Notes: generated by a model not told the origin, from the sequence alone. 64,000 nucleotides of DNA from Thioclava indica (GCF_000714545.1 NZ_AUNB01000040.1:1-64000), one strand, 5' to 3'. Positions 1 to 9,101 are shown, counted from the stretch's first letter. Translations and numbers: made by a program.

Positions 1-260
1 CCCTCGGCCAGCGCACCCAGCGCCTCTTTGAAACCGGGCGCGCTACGCACGACGCCGTTTTCCAGCTTGGCAGGATGCAGATCACCGTTGCGATTGGTCG
101 GCGCGATCACCTCGTCACACAGCCGCCCGGCCTCGGTCAGAATTGCCTCGATCATATCGGGCGTGGCCTCGGCGAACAGTTCGGTGTCAGAAACCGGCGC
201 AATCGGCACGACATGATCAAGGATGAAGCGGATATCAGTCACGGGTGAGCGGTAGGTCAT
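1..260 (-). CDS. acyl-CoA dehydrogenase, DmdC-like (N-terminal part only)
   Basis: The first 86 codons of a gene that runs off the left edge are visible. The peptide begins MTYRSPVTDIRFILDHVV and continues through a segment with LTEAGRLCDEVIAPTNR and GDLHPAKLENGVVRS, which matches what I recall of the N-terminal helical domain of the large (about 590 residue) acyl-CoA dehydrogenases typified by DmdC, the 3-methylmercaptopropionyl-CoA dehydrogenase of DMSP demethylation in roseobacters. These flavoproteins oxidise an acyl-CoA to its enoyl-CoA in the cytoplasm. A GGAGGAGA ribosome site precedes the ATG by about 5 bases. Paralogues of DmdC act on other acyl-CoAs, so the substrate is not settled, and the catalytic region is outside the window. 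Confidence 0.8.
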   Translation of the reverse strand, partial: MTYRSPVTDIRFILDHVVPIAPVSDTELFAEATPDMIEAILTEAGRLCDEVIAPTNRNGDLHPAKLENGVVRSAPGFKEALGALAE

Positions 261-380
261 CGGGTCTCCTCCGGGGCGGCTTGGCAAAACCCCCGCCCGC
301 GTCTATGTCCTGTCAGGGTTATAACCACCCTACCCGAGCCCCGCATTCCTTCAACCTCAACGCTGCGTCACGATTTCGCC

Positions 381-1340
381 ATGAGCCATGAAACCCAGAT
401 CCTGACGCCCGATCCTGCGGGTTATGCCGAGGCGGCGCGACTGCTGGCGGCCGGTGAGTTGGTGGCGATGCCGACCGAGACGGTCTACGGGCTGGCGGGC
501 GATGCGCGCAATGATCGCGCGGTTGCGGCGATCTTTGCGGCCAAGGGGCGACCGCAGTTCAATCCGCTGATCGTGCATGTTCCCGACATGGCGATGGCCG
601 AGAAAATCGCTGTGTTTTCTGATGGCGCGCGCGCCTTGGCGCAGGCGTTCTGGCCCGGTCCGCTGACGCTGGTTTTGCCGCTGCGCGCGGGTTGCGGGAT
701 CAGCGATCTGGTCACCGCCGGAAACGATAGCGTGGCGATCCGCCTGCCCGCGCATCCTGTGGCGCGCGGCTTGCTCAGCGCATTTGGTGGCCCGCTGGCG
801 GCCCCGTCGGCCAACCCCTCGGGCAAGATCAGCCCGACCACGGCGCGCCATGTGCTGGATGGCTTGGGCGGCAAAATCGCGGCGGTGGTTGATGGCGGCG
901 CTTGCGAAGTCGGGGTCGAATCGACGATTCTGTCGCTTGATCCGCCGCGCCTGCTGCGCCCCGGTGGCTTGCCCGTCGAGGCGCTAGAGGCGGCGCTCGG
1001 GCATCCGATTGCCAGCGGTGGCGATGCAGCCAAGCCCAATGCGCCGGGTCAGTTGGTGTCGCATTACGCGCCGGGCGCGCAGGTGCGCATGAATGCCGAT
1101 GCGGTGCGTCCGGGTGAGGTTTTTGTTGGCTTTGGACCAAGCGCTGAAGCCGATCTGACACTGTCGCAAAGCGGCGATTTGGTCGAGGCCGCTGCCGCCC
1201 TGTTTGCGACGCTGCGCGCCGCCGACGCACTGGCCCTCAGCCAGGGTGCAGACTGCATCGCGTTCGCGCCCGTCCCCGATCACGGGCTGGGCCGCGCGAT
1301 CAATGACCGGCTGCGCCGCGCCAGCGCCCCGCGCGACTAA
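381..1340 (+). CDS. tsaC: L-threonylcarbamoyladenylate synthase (Sua5/YrdC family)
   Basis: This 319-residue protein makes threonylcarbamoyl-AMP from threonine, bicarbonate and ATP, the first step of t6A37 modification of ANN-decoding tRNAs. The YrdC/Sua5 core is clear: PTETVYGLAGDA (about residues 31-42), KGRPQFNPLIVHV (55-67) and the SANPSG segment near residue 145. After it comes the linker with PGQLVSHYAPGA near residue 222 and a C-terminal Sua5 domain of about 85 residues, so this is the long Sua5 type rather than the short TsaC type. No good Shine-Dalgarno precedes the ATG at 381, but the family N-terminus fits. It converges with the DUF1045 gene, their stop codons being one base apart. 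Confidence 0.93.
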   Translation: MSHETQILTPDPAGYAEAARLLAAGELVAMPTETVYGLAGDARNDRAVAAIFAAKGRPQFNPLIVHVPDMAMAEKIAVFSDGARALAQAFWPGPLTLVLPLRAGCGISDLVTAGNDSVAIRLPAHPVARGLLSAFGGPLAAPSANPSGKISPTTARHVLDGLGGKIAAVVDGGACEVGVESTILSLDPPRLLRPGGLPVEALEAALGHPIASGGDAAKPNAPGQLVSHYAPGAQVRMNADAVRPGEVFVGFGPSAEADLTLSQSGDLVEAAAALFATLRAADALALSQGADCIAFAPVPDHGLGRAINDRLRRASAPRD

Positions 1341-1341
1341 C

Positions 1342-2037
1342 CTAGATCGTTGCGCCCAGCGTGAAACGATGGATCAGATGAAACCGACCGTCGCGCGCCT
1401 CGCCAAACAGGCAGAGATCGGCAATCGGGTGGGGGCGCGTCAGATGCGGCGCGAAATAGGCCTGCGCGATTGGCAGCAGAGCGTCGCGATCTGCCTTACT
1501 TAATGCGCCGCTCAGGGTCATGTGCATCTGATATTGCTCCAAAACATACGGATAGCCAAAGCGCGCCAGCAAATCGCACTGTCGCGCGTTCAACCTGTCG
1601 GGATTGCGTTTGGCGCGTTGTGCAGGCGTGAGCGGCGCGCGAAATGGGTCAAGCGCCTCAACGACTCGCGCAGCCATCGCCTGCAACGCGCGGACATCGC
1701 CAATCGGGCGCAGCGCGAGGAAATCGCCCAAAGCCGCGACCTCCAGCCCGGCCAAGTCGAGCGGGGCCAAATCCTGCGCCAAGCCTGCAAGCTCCGCCCT
1801 CACATCCTTGTGCGAAACACCCGCCGCCAGCGCGAAGGGCGCCTTGATCGTGGCGTGAAATCCGTATTTGCGCGGGGCCTCGGTCAGATCGGCCAAGGGG
1901 CGCGGCAGCCCGTCAAGCTTGGGATGCGCGCAGGCGATGCCCGCCGCCGCGTCCCAGCCCAGCCAATGCGCCCCCGCCTTGGCCAGGCCCGGCGCGCGCG
2001 GCGCATGATAGATTGCATATCGTTGAAATTCCGTCAT
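1342..2037 (-). CDS. DUF1045 protein of phosphonate loci
   Basis: The 231-residue product belongs to the DUF1045 family, which is usually found beside C-P lyase (phn) genes and has a predicted 2H-phosphoesterase (2'-5' RNA ligase-like) fold. Visible marks are the start MTEFQRYAIYHAPR, the segment PRKYGFHATIKAPFAL with the first H-x-T-like motif, and EQYQMHMTLSG carrying the second H-x-T motif. The two motifs are those expected for a 2H phosphoesterase active site. The gene is divergent from phnM, with start codons under 90 bases apart, so the two probably share a control region. Its biochemical substrate is unknown; a role in processing phosphonate-derived ribosyl phosphates is inferred from context only. 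Confidence 0.82.
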   Translation of the reverse strand: MTEFQRYAIYHAPRAPGLAKAGAHWLGWDAAAGIACAHPKLDGLPRPLADLTEAPRKYGFHATIKAPFALAAGVSHKDVRAELAGLAQDLAPLDLAGLEVAALGDFLALRPIGDVRALQAMAARVVEALDPFRAPLTPAQRAKRNPDRLNARQCDLLARFGYPYVLEQYQMHMTLSGALSKADRDALLPIAQAYFAPHLTRPHPIADLCLFGEARDGRFHLIHRFTLGATI

Positions 2038-2122
2038 GACCCTGTTTGACTGCCCCGTGGCCCAGAACCGCGACCCTCACCCAGCCCGCCCTGCAACGCA
2101 AGCCCACCGATCGGAGCCAGAG

Positions 2123-3268
2123 ATGACCGACACGATCCTCGCCAATGCCACGCTGGTTTTGCCAAGCGAGGTGATCACCGGCTCGCTGCTGATCCGCGAC
2201 GGCGAAATTGCGCAGATCGACCCCGGCGCGGGCGTTCAAAGCGGTGCAATAGATTGCGACGGCGATCTGCTGATGCCCGGCCTGATCGAGCTGCACACCG
2301 ACAATCTTGAACGCCATATCGAGCCGCGCCCCAAGGTGCATTGGCCCCACGCCGCCGCGATTATCGCCCATGACGCGGAACTCGCCTCGGTCGGGATCAC
2401 GACGGTGTTTGACGCGCTGCGGGTGGGCTCGATTACGGGCAAGAACGCGCGCACGGATTACGCGGAATATGCCCGCCCCTTGGCGAATGAAATCCTTGAA
2501 ATGCGCGCCTCCGATGCGCTGCGCATCAGCCATTTCCTGCATCTGCGCGCCGAGACCTGCTCGCAAACGCTGATCGCGGAACTGGCGAAATTCGGCCCCG
2601 AGGATCGCGTCGGAATCGTCAGTCTGATGGATCACACGCCCGGCGAGCGCCAGTTTCGCGATCTCGACAAGATGCGCGATTATATTTGCGGCAAGCATGG
2701 CTTGAAAGAGGGAGATTTCGAGGCCCATGTCGCCGATCGGATTGCACTGAAAAAGCGCCTTGGCGCAGGACATTTAAAGGCCGCGATTGCGGCGGCGGCG
2801 CGCTATGGTGCGGTGCTGGCCAGCCATGACGACACCACCGACGAACAGGTTGCGCAATCGCGCGCGCAAGGCGTGCACTTCGCGGAGTTTCCCACCACAT
2901 TCGAGGCCGCGCAGGCCTGTCGTGATCAGGGCATTGCGGTGATGATGGGCGCGCCGAACCTGATCCGGGGCAGTTCACATTCGGGCAATGTGGCCGCGCA
3001 GGATCTCGCGCGCGCCGATCTGCTGGATATCGTGTCGTCTGATTATGTGCCCTCTGCGCTGCTGGCGAGCGCGTTGATGCTGGGCGATCTTTGGGGCGAT
3101 ATGGCGCGCGGTATTGCCACCGTCACTGCCGCCCCGGCGAATGCCGTAGGGCTGGCGGATCGCGGGCGCATCGAGATCGGCAAGCGGGCCGATCTGATCC
3201 GGGTGCGCCGGATTTCTGGCACCGGCGCGCTGCGCGGCACTTGGGTCAAGGGCCAGCGCGTGGCCTGA
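2123..3268 (+). CDS. phnM: alpha-D-ribose 1-methylphosphonate 5-triphosphate diphosphatase
   Basis: PhnM is a metal-dependent amidohydrolase-superfamily enzyme that removes pyrophosphate from alpha-D-ribose 1-methylphosphonate 5-triphosphate, giving the C-P lyase substrate. The 381-residue product has the hallmark LMPGLIELHTDNLE with H-x-D near residue 50, then PRPKVHWPHAAAIIAHDAE, ASHDDTTDEQV and the late SSDYVPSALL segment. An upstream in-frame extension exists, but the ATG at 2123 sits about 8 bases behind a GGAG and gives the family N-terminus MTDTILANATLV. No phnG-L genes are present within the window on either side. The gene converges with the dehydrogenase at 3272 with a 3-base gap. 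Confidence 0.92.
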   Translation: MTDTILANATLVLPSEVITGSLLIRDGEIAQIDPGAGVQSGAIDCDGDLLMPGLIELHTDNLERHIEPRPKVHWPHAAAIIAHDAELASVGITTVFDALRVGSITGKNARTDYAEYARPLANEILEMRASDALRISHFLHLRAETCSQTLIAELAKFGPEDRVGIVSLMDHTPGERQFRDLDKMRDYICGKHGLKEGDFEAHVADRIALKKRLGAGHLKAAIAAAARYGAVLASHDDTTDEQVAQSRAQGVHFAEFPTTFEAAQACRDQGIAVMMGAPNLIRGSSHSGNVAAQDLARADLLDIVSSDYVPSALLASALMLGDLWGDMARGIATVTAAPANAVGLADRGRIEIGKRADLIRVRRISGTGALRGTWVKGQRVA

Positions 3269-3271
3269 GCG

Positions 3272-5773
3272 TTATCCGTCGATGCGGATACGCGCGTTGG
3301 TGGGGTCGTAGGGGCTGTCTTCGGTCACGACCGCATCCCATTCCTGAAGGAACATCCTGACCTTGAGCTTGGTGCCCGGTTCGGCCAGATCGGGGCGCAC
3401 ATAGCCCATGCCGATCTGCTGCCCGAAGGCGACCGAATAGCCACCCGAGGTCAGCCGCCCGATTTTCTCACCATTGAGCAACAGCGCCTCTTTGCCCCAC
3501 GGATCGGCGTCAGAAGGGCCATCCATAAGCAGCGTCACGCATTTGGAACGGATACCGGTGTCGAGCATCGCCTGCTTACCGGTGAAGTCCTTGGACAGGT
3601 CGATAAAGCGGTCCAGCCCCGCCTCTTGCGGGGTAGCATCACGCCCCAGTTCATTGCCGAAAGCGCGATAGGATTTCTCCTGACGCAGCCAGTTCTGCGC
3701 CCGCGCACCGACCAGTTTGAGGTCGTGCTTTTCGCCTGCTTTCAGCAGCAGATCCCAAAGGTAGCGCGACATCTCGATGGGGTGGTGCAGCTCCCAACCA
3801 AGCTCGCCCGTATAGGCCACGCGCACAGCGCGCACGGGGCACATGCCAAGTTCGATATTGCGCATCGAAAGCCACGGGAAGCGCTTGTTGGACAGCACCG
3901 TTTCGGGCTGCGCATCCTTGACCACCTCGGCCAAGATCGCGCGCGCATTCGGGCCTGCCAGCGCGAAGACGCCCCATTGCGTGGTGATGTCGTGGCACTC
4001 GACATACGCGCCGCCCTCTGTGTGGAAATCCTCGATCGACTGGCGCAGGAAATCGCCATCGTAATCGGCCCAAGCCCCTGCGGAGATCAGGTAATATTCG
4101 TCCTCGCCCAGCCGCACGATGGTATATTCCGTGCGCGTGGTGCCGGCCTTGGTCAGCGCATAGGTCAGGTTGATCCGCCCCGTTTTCGGCAGTTTGTTGC
4201 AGGTAAAGCGATCAAGAAACGTAGTCGCGCCGGGGCCGCGCACGAGGTGCTTGGCAAAGGCGCTGGCGTCGATCAGCCCGGCCGTTTCGCGGATCGCTGC
4301 GGCCTCGGATTTGGCATATTGCCACCACGCGCCCCGCCGGAAAGACCGCGAGTCGTGATCGAAGCTGGCAGGCGCATCAAGCGGGCCGTAATAGTTCGGG
4401 CGCTCCCAGCCATTGACCTGCCCCATCTGCGCGCCCGCCGCGATCTGGCGGTCGTAATTGGGCGTGGTGCGCAGCGGGCGGCAGGCTTCGCGTTCCTCGT
4501 CGGGATGGTGCAGGATATAGACGTGCTCGTAGCATTCCTCGTTCTTGCGCGCGGCGTAGTCTGTGGTCATCCAATTGCCGTAGCGCTTGGGGTCAAGGCT
4601 GGCCATGTCGATCTCGGCCTCGCCCTGCGTCATCAGTTGCGCGAGATAATAGCCCGTGCCGCCTGCCGCCGTGATGCCGAAACTGAACCCCTCGGCCAGC
4701 CACATATTGCGCAGGCCCGGCGCGGGGCCGACCAGCGGGTTGCCATCGGGCGTGTAGCAGATCGGGCCGTTGAAATCATCCTTGAGGCCGACCTCCTCGG
4801 AACTTGGCAGACGGTGGATCATCGAGAGGTATTCTTCTTCGATGCGCTCCAGATCAAGCTGGAACAGATCGGCGCGGAAGCTGTCGGGCACGTCGTAGCA
4901 GAACCGCGCTGGGGCATTGCGTTCATACGGCCCCAATATCCAGCCGCCGCGTTCTTCGCGGACATACCATTTCGCATCGGCGTCGCGCAGAACGGGATGT
5001 TCGGGGTTACCATCGGCGCGCCATTTCACCAGCGCGGGGTCGGGTTCGGTGACGATGAACTGATGCTCGACGGGGATGGCGGGGATCTTGATGCCCAGTA
5101 GACGCGCGGTGCGTTGCGCATGATTGCCGGTGCAGGTCACGACATGCTCGGCGTGGATCTCGATTTCCTCGCCCGACCCGACCAGCCGGTTGCCCTTTTC
5201 CACCATCTTTTCCAGCGTCACGACCCATTCCGAGCCGGTCCAGCGATAGCCGTTCACCTGCAGCTTGCGCGCGATCGAAGCCCCGTGCTGGCGCGCGCCC
5301 TTGGCCATTGCCTGCGTCACATCGGCTGGGTTGATATAGCCGTCTTGGGGATGAAACAGCGCGCCTTTGAGGTCTTCGGTGCGCAACAGCGGCCAGCGCT
5401 CTTTCATCTGTGCGGGCGTCAGGAATTCATGGTGAACCCCGGCGGTTTCGGCCACCGAGGAATAGAGCATATATTCATCCATCCGTTCGTCGGTTTGCGC
5501 CATGCGCAAGTTGCCCACGACCGCAAAGCCCGCGTTGAGGCCCGTTTCCGCCTCTAGCTGCTTATAGAAATCAACTGAGTATTTATGGATATGGGTTGTC
5601 GCGTAGGACATATTAAACAGCGGCAGCAACCCCGCCGCGTGCCATGTCGAGCCCGAGGTCAACTCGTCGCGTTCCACCAAAAGCGTGTCCCATCCGGCCT
5701 TGGCGAGATGATAGGCGACACCGCAGCCAACCGCGCCACCGCCGACGACCAAAGCTTTGACATGGGTTTTCAT
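3272..5773 (-). CDS. FAD-dependent dimethylglycine/sarcosine dehydrogenase-like protein
   Basis: The 833-residue protein has the architecture of dimethylglycine and sarcosine dehydrogenases. An N-terminal DAO-type flavin domain carries VVGGGAVGCGVAYHLAKAGW near residue 10, followed by SGSTWHAAGL, where the His is the residue that in eukaryotic homologues binds FAD covalently. A short linking domain comes next, and then a GcvT-like tetrahydrofolate domain (about residues 430-830). Such enzymes oxidatively N-demethylate methylated glycines and pass the one-carbon unit to tetrahydrofolate. The ATG at 5773 follows GCAGGAG; a longer in-frame reading (to 5938) lacks homologous character. No betaine or choline genes adjoin it, so the exact substrate is uncertain. 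Confidence 0.85.
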   Translation of the reverse strand: MKTHVKALVVGGGAVGCGVAYHLAKAGWDTLLVERDELTSGSTWHAAGLLPLFNMSYATTHIHKYSVDFYKQLEAETGLNAGFAVVGNLRMAQTDERMDEYMLYSSVAETAGVHHEFLTPAQMKERWPLLRTEDLKGALFHPQDGYINPADVTQAMAKGARQHGASIARKLQVNGYRWTGSEWVVTLEKMVEKGNRLVGSGEEIEIHAEHVVTCTGNHAQRTARLLGIKIPAIPVEHQFIVTEPDPALVKWRADGNPEHPVLRDADAKWYVREERGGWILGPYERNAPARFCYDVPDSFRADLFQLDLERIEEEYLSMIHRLPSSEEVGLKDDFNGPICYTPDGNPLVGPAPGLRNMWLAEGFSFGITAAGGTGYYLAQLMTQGEAEIDMASLDPKRYGNWMTTDYAARKNEECYEHVYILHHPDEEREACRPLRTTPNYDRQIAAGAQMGQVNGWERPNYYGPLDAPASFDHDSRSFRRGAWWQYAKSEAAAIRETAGLIDASAFAKHLVRGPGATTFLDRFTCNKLPKTGRINLTYALTKAGTTRTEYTIVRLGEDEYYLISAGAWADYDGDFLRQSIEDFHTEGGAYVECHDITTQWGVFALAGPNARAILAEVVKDAQPETVLSNKRFPWLSMRNIELGMCPVRAVRVAYTGELGWELHHPIEMSRYLWDLLLKAGEKHDLKLVGARAQNWLRQEKSYRAFGNELGRDATPQEAGLDRFIDLSKDFTGKQAMLDTGIRSKCVTLLMDGPSDADPWGKEALLLNGEKIGRLTSGGYSVAFGQQIGMGYVRPDLAEPGTKLKVRMFLQEWDAVVTEDSPYDPTNARIRIDG

Positions 5774-6060
5774 AGCGGTGACTCCTGCAGGTTGCTTATG
5801 CAAACAATGCCCCGTTTCGGCGCGCACGCAATCCGTTACAGCCGACATTCGCGCGACAAAAGCGACATGGGCGCGGGATGATGAAGGGCATGCGAGGTGT
5901 CGTTTCCCGCATCGGGAGGGCGCAAAAAGTTCCACCAAAATACGAAAATATTTCCGATCTGCGCACAGGAACTGTTCAGCGACTCCCGTGTTGAGAGCAC
6001 ATCAACGGGCAACGGCGCAGCGACACGCGCCACCGCCCGATAGACTTCTAAAGGGAGAAG

Positions 6061-7137
6061 ATGATGAACAAGCTAGTCACAACCACCGCAATCGGCCTGA
6101 TGCTTGCACTGCCGGTTTCCGTGCAAGCGCAAACCAGCACCGATGGAACGGCCAAAACGGGCGACGCGCAGGTCAATGTGCAGACCCAAAGCGCCAGCGA
6201 CATGTTCTTTAAAATGATCCCGCATTCGATCACCGCATCGGGCCTGACCGGCAAACGGGTTTATGTCTCGGAGAAAGACATGAGCACGAGCGAGCCGATC
6301 AAAGCCGCCGATCAGGACTGGAATGATATCGGTGAAGTCAGCGATGTCGTGCTTGGCATGGATGGCAATGTGGATGCCGTGCTGGTCGATGTTGGCGGGT
6401 TCCTTGGGATGGGCGAAAAAACCATCGCGATCTCGATGAACTCGCTGCGCCTGATCCCCGATGGCGACACGCAAAACGCCTATTTCGTTGTGGTCAAAGG
6501 CAACAAGTCGATGCTGAACGATGCGCCAGCCTATGAAGGTAGCATGAGCCAGCAGGTCATGGATTCCAGCGAAACCGAAGCCACTGCGATGGAGAACACG
6601 GCTGCAACCGCTGCTTCCAAGGCCAAAGCTGGGATGGAACAGGCCGGCGACAACGCCGAGGCAATGGCCACCAACGCCGCCGAGAAAACCAAGCAGATGG
6701 CCTCTGACACGGGTCAAACCGTGAAAAATGCCGCCGATGATGCGGGTGAGGCCACCAAGGACGCCGCTGCGGCAACCGGTTCGGCGATTGATAACGCCGT
6801 CGATTCGACTGCCGCTGCCGTTGGCACGGTGGGTCAGGCTGATGCAAAAGACGGCGTGGCGGTCGATATTGCCACGATTGATGCCGACACGCTGCATGGC
6901 GAAGGTGTCTACGGCCCCAATGACGACAAGGTCGGCGATATCTCGAAGCTGGTAAAGACTGCTGATGGCCAGATGGAAGGCGTTGTGATTGATGTCGGCG
7001 GCTTCATCGGGATTGGCGCAAAACCCGTTATGATCAAGGCTGATCAGTTGACCGTCATGAAAGACGACACCTCGATCACCGTGCACACCGGTCTGACCGA
7101 AGAGCAGTTGAAATCGCTGCCCGAATATAAAGAGTGA
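6061..7137 (+). CDS. secreted protein with two PRC-barrel domains and a LEA-like spacer
   Basis: The 358-residue product starts with a signal peptide ending near VQAQ (residues 1-22). Two PRC-barrel domains follow: one at about residues 60-155 (VDAVLVDVGGFLGMGEKTIAI) and one at about 275-345 (MEGVVIDVGGFIGIGAKPVMI). They flank a segment of about 90 residues made almost only of Ala, Lys, Asp, Glu, Thr and Met, with repeats such as AAEKTKQMASDTGQ, which resembles amphipathic late-embryogenesis-abundant sequences. The ATG at 6061 is immediately followed by a second ATG at 6064, which is better spaced from GGGAG. A periplasmic or envelope location is predicted. Function is unknown; PRC-barrel exported proteins are often stress related. 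Confidence 0.75.
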   Translation: MMNKLVTTTAIGLMLALPVSVQAQTSTDGTAKTGDAQVNVQTQSASDMFFKMIPHSITASGLTGKRVYVSEKDMSTSEPIKAADQDWNDIGEVSDVVLGMDGNVDAVLVDVGGFLGMGEKTIAISMNSLRLIPDGDTQNAYFVVVKGNKSMLNDAPAYEGSMSQQVMDSSETEATAMENTAATAASKAKAGMEQAGDNAEAMATNAAEKTKQMASDTGQTVKNAADDAGEATKDAAAATGSAIDNAVDSTAAAVGTVGQADAKDGVAVDIATIDADTLHGEGVYGPNDDKVGDISKLVKTADGQMEGVVIDVGGFIGIGAKPVMIKADQLTVMKDDTSITVHTGLTEEQLKSLPEYKE

Positions 7138-7184
7138 TCGCACCACGCGATGACTTGAACGGCGCGTAAAGCGTTGGATTGCGA

Positions 7185-7213
7185 AGGCCCCGAGATCGCT
7201 CTCGGGGCCTTTT
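7185..7213. terminator. intrinsic terminator between convergent genes
   Basis: A perfect 10-bp stem, AGGCCCCGAG paired with CTCGGGGCCT around a 6-base loop, is followed by TTTT on the plus strand. It lies 48 bases behind the PRC-barrel gene and directly behind the convergent dehydrogenase gene, so it may serve both. Confidence 0.85.
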
Positions 7214-7219
7214 GTCGTG

Positions 7220-8206
7220 TTACACCATTGCCGGAACGACCAGATCCGGCGGTCGGTGCCCGTCGGCGAAGGTCTTAATATTGATCAGTACCTTTTCGCC
7301 CATCTCGACGCGTCCCTCAACCGTGGCCGAGCCCATGTGCGGCAACAAAACGACATTCTTCTGCGCCCGCAAGCGCGGATTGATTTCGGCCCCGTTCTCA
7401 AACACATCCAGCCCCGCCCCGCCCAGATCGCCTGCGCGCAAGGCCCGCGTCAGCGCGTTTTCGTCGATCACCTCACCGCGTGAAGTGTTCACGAGCACCG
7501 CCCCGGGCTTCATCATTTGCAAGCGGCGCGCGTTGAGCAGATGGAAGGTCGAGGGCGTATGCGGACAGTTCACCGAGATCACATCCATCCGCGACACCAT
7601 CTGATCAAGGCTGTCCCAATAGGTCGCCTCGAACTCGGCCTCGATATCAGGATGGACCTTTTTGCGGTTGTGATAGTGGATCTGCATGCCAAAGGCGCGC
7701 GCACGCCGCGCCACCGCCTGACCGATCCGCCCCATCCCGAGAATGCCCAGCCGCTTTCCGCCGATGCGATGGCCCATAAACGCCGTGGGCGCCCAGCCTT
7801 CCCATTGACCGCTTTGCATATGCGCCAGCCCCTCGGGGATGCGGCGCGTGACGGCCAGAATCAGCGCCATCGTCATATCGGCGGTGTCCTCGGTGACGAC
7901 GCCGGGCGTGTTGGAAACCAAAACCCCGCGTTGGCGCGCCGAGGACAGGTCGATATGATCGACCCCCGCGCCGTAATTTGCGATCAATTTCAAGCGATCA
8001 CCGGCTTGGGCCAGCATGCTTGCGTCGATCCGGTCGGTAACACATGGCACCAGCACATCGGCGCGTTTCATCGCCTCGACAAGCTGCTCACGGCTCATTT
8101 TTGCGTCCTCGGCGCTCAACTCGACCTCAAACAATTCTTTCAGCCGGGTCTCGACGCTATCGGGCAAGCGTCGCGTCACGACAACACTCAGGCGCTCTGC
8201 GGGCAT
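7220..8206 (-). CDS. D-2-hydroxyacid dehydrogenase (glyoxylate/hydroxypyruvate reductase type)
   Basis: A 328-residue NAD(P)-dependent dehydrogenase that would interconvert a 2-oxoacid such as glyoxylate or hydroxypyruvate and the D-2-hydroxyacid. The Rossmann motif GILGMGRIGQAVARRA lies near residue 155. The catalytic Arg is in LVNTSRGEVIDE (about 238), and the catalytic His is in VVLLPHMGSAT (about 290). The substrate-side NYGAGVDHIDL motif is near residue 80. The start codon follows AGGAGAGG by about 6 bases. The family annotation is firm; the choice between glyoxylate, hydroxypyruvate and other 2-oxoacids cannot be made from sequence alone. It is a single-gene unit ending at the terminator at 7185-7213. 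Confidence 0.88.
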   Translation of the reverse strand: MPAERLSVVVTRRLPDSVETRLKELFEVELSAEDAKMSREQLVEAMKRADVLVPCVTDRIDASMLAQAGDRLKLIANYGAGVDHIDLSSARQRGVLVSNTPGVVTEDTADMTMALILAVTRRIPEGLAHMQSGQWEGWAPTAFMGHRIGGKRLGILGMGRIGQAVARRARAFGMQIHYHNRKKVHPDIEAEFEATYWDSLDQMVSRMDVISVNCPHTPSTFHLLNARRLQMMKPGAVLVNTSRGEVIDENALTRALRAGDLGGAGLDVFENGAEINPRLRAQKNVVLLPHMGSATVEGRVEMGEKVLINIKTFADGHRPPDLVVPAMV

Positions 8207-8378
8207 GTTGAGCCTCTCCTCTCTTCCAAAGCTGGTCTCTTGGGTGCAAAGTGACGCCCAACGGGGGCAGGCACAAGGCCCTGATCGAGCGAAAATGGCC
8301 CGAAGCGACAGTAATGCGTAATTTTATTGCGCAGCCACCGAGAACCATCGGCGGCGCTGGCGTTGCCGGGCAAGGGGC

Positions 8379-9101
8379 ATGAGGCAAATGATGACCAAGG
8401 GCACTGTTTTGGCAGCAATTGGCGGTATGGCGATTCTGGGCCTGATGGCATGGAGCGGCAATCGCGCGGCGCAGGCCAATTCCAATGGCGCATCTGTAAG
8501 CGCCTCGGCTGAGAGCACGCCCCAGACGGACGCGGCGCAAACGAGCGTAATGACGGCGGACGCAACGATTTCTCCCACGGCACGGCCGATGGCCAAGCCG
8601 ACACCGCCCGCTGCGCCCCCCTCTGCGCAAGCCCCCGACACGCAAAGCACGATCAAGCTGACCCCGCCCGATCATCGCGGCCCGGTCACGCATTTGCCGC
8701 TGCCGCGCTACGTCTCGCTTAAAGGCTCCAAGGGCAATGCGCGGCGCGGGCCATCTTTGTCGCATCGCATCGACTGGGTGTTCACCCATCCCGGTATGCC
8801 GCTGAAAGTCACCGCAGAATTTGGCCATTGGCGGCGTGTCGAAGACCGCGATGGTCAAGGCGGATGGATTCACTACACGCTGATTTCTGGGGTGCGCCAT
8901 GTGGTGATCACCCAAGATATGGTGTCGCTGCACGCCCGCCCCGATGAAAAAGCCGAGGTCGTGGCCAAAGCGCAATCGGGCGCGATTGCGCATCTTGATA
9001 AATGCAATAGCGCGTGGTGCGAGATCGACGCAGACGGGGCCTCTGGCTGGTTGCCCAAGACCGATATCTGGGGCGTCGATGCCGATGAGGCGCGTGACTA
9101 G
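8379..9101 (+). CDS. SH3-domain protein with N-terminal membrane anchor or signal
   Basis: The 240-residue product has a hydrophobic N-terminus (VLAAIGGMAILGLMAW) and then a Thr/Pro/Ala-rich spacer of about 80 residues. Two bacterial SH3 units of the SH3_4 type follow, with typical text YVSLKGSKGNARRGPS, GWIHYTLI, VSLHARPDEKAEVV and SGWLPKTDIWGV. Such proteins are exported and thought to bind cell-wall or protein ligands in the periplasm. Three ATG codons occur at 8379, 8388 and 8391; GAGG at 8381-8384 spaces best with 8391, so the true start may be 4 codons later. The function is not known. Confidence 0.78.
   Translation: MRQMMTKGTVLAAIGGMAILGLMAWSGNRAAQANSNGASVSASAESTPQTDAAQTSVMTADATISPTARPMAKPTPPAAPPSAQAPDTQSTIKLTPPDHRGPVTHLPLPRYVSLKGSKGNARRGPSLSHRIDWVFTHPGMPLKVTAEFGHWRRVEDRDGQGGWIHYTLISGVRHVVITQDMVSLHARPDEKAEVVAKAQSGAIAHLDKCNSAWCEIDADGASGWLPKTDIWGVDADEARD

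Noticed and set aside
5968-5990. GGAAC...GTT in front of the PRC-barrel gene as an EcfG-type promoter
   Set aside because: The spacing does not fit GGAAC-N16/17-CGTT well, and the EcfG system is uncommon in this bacterial group.
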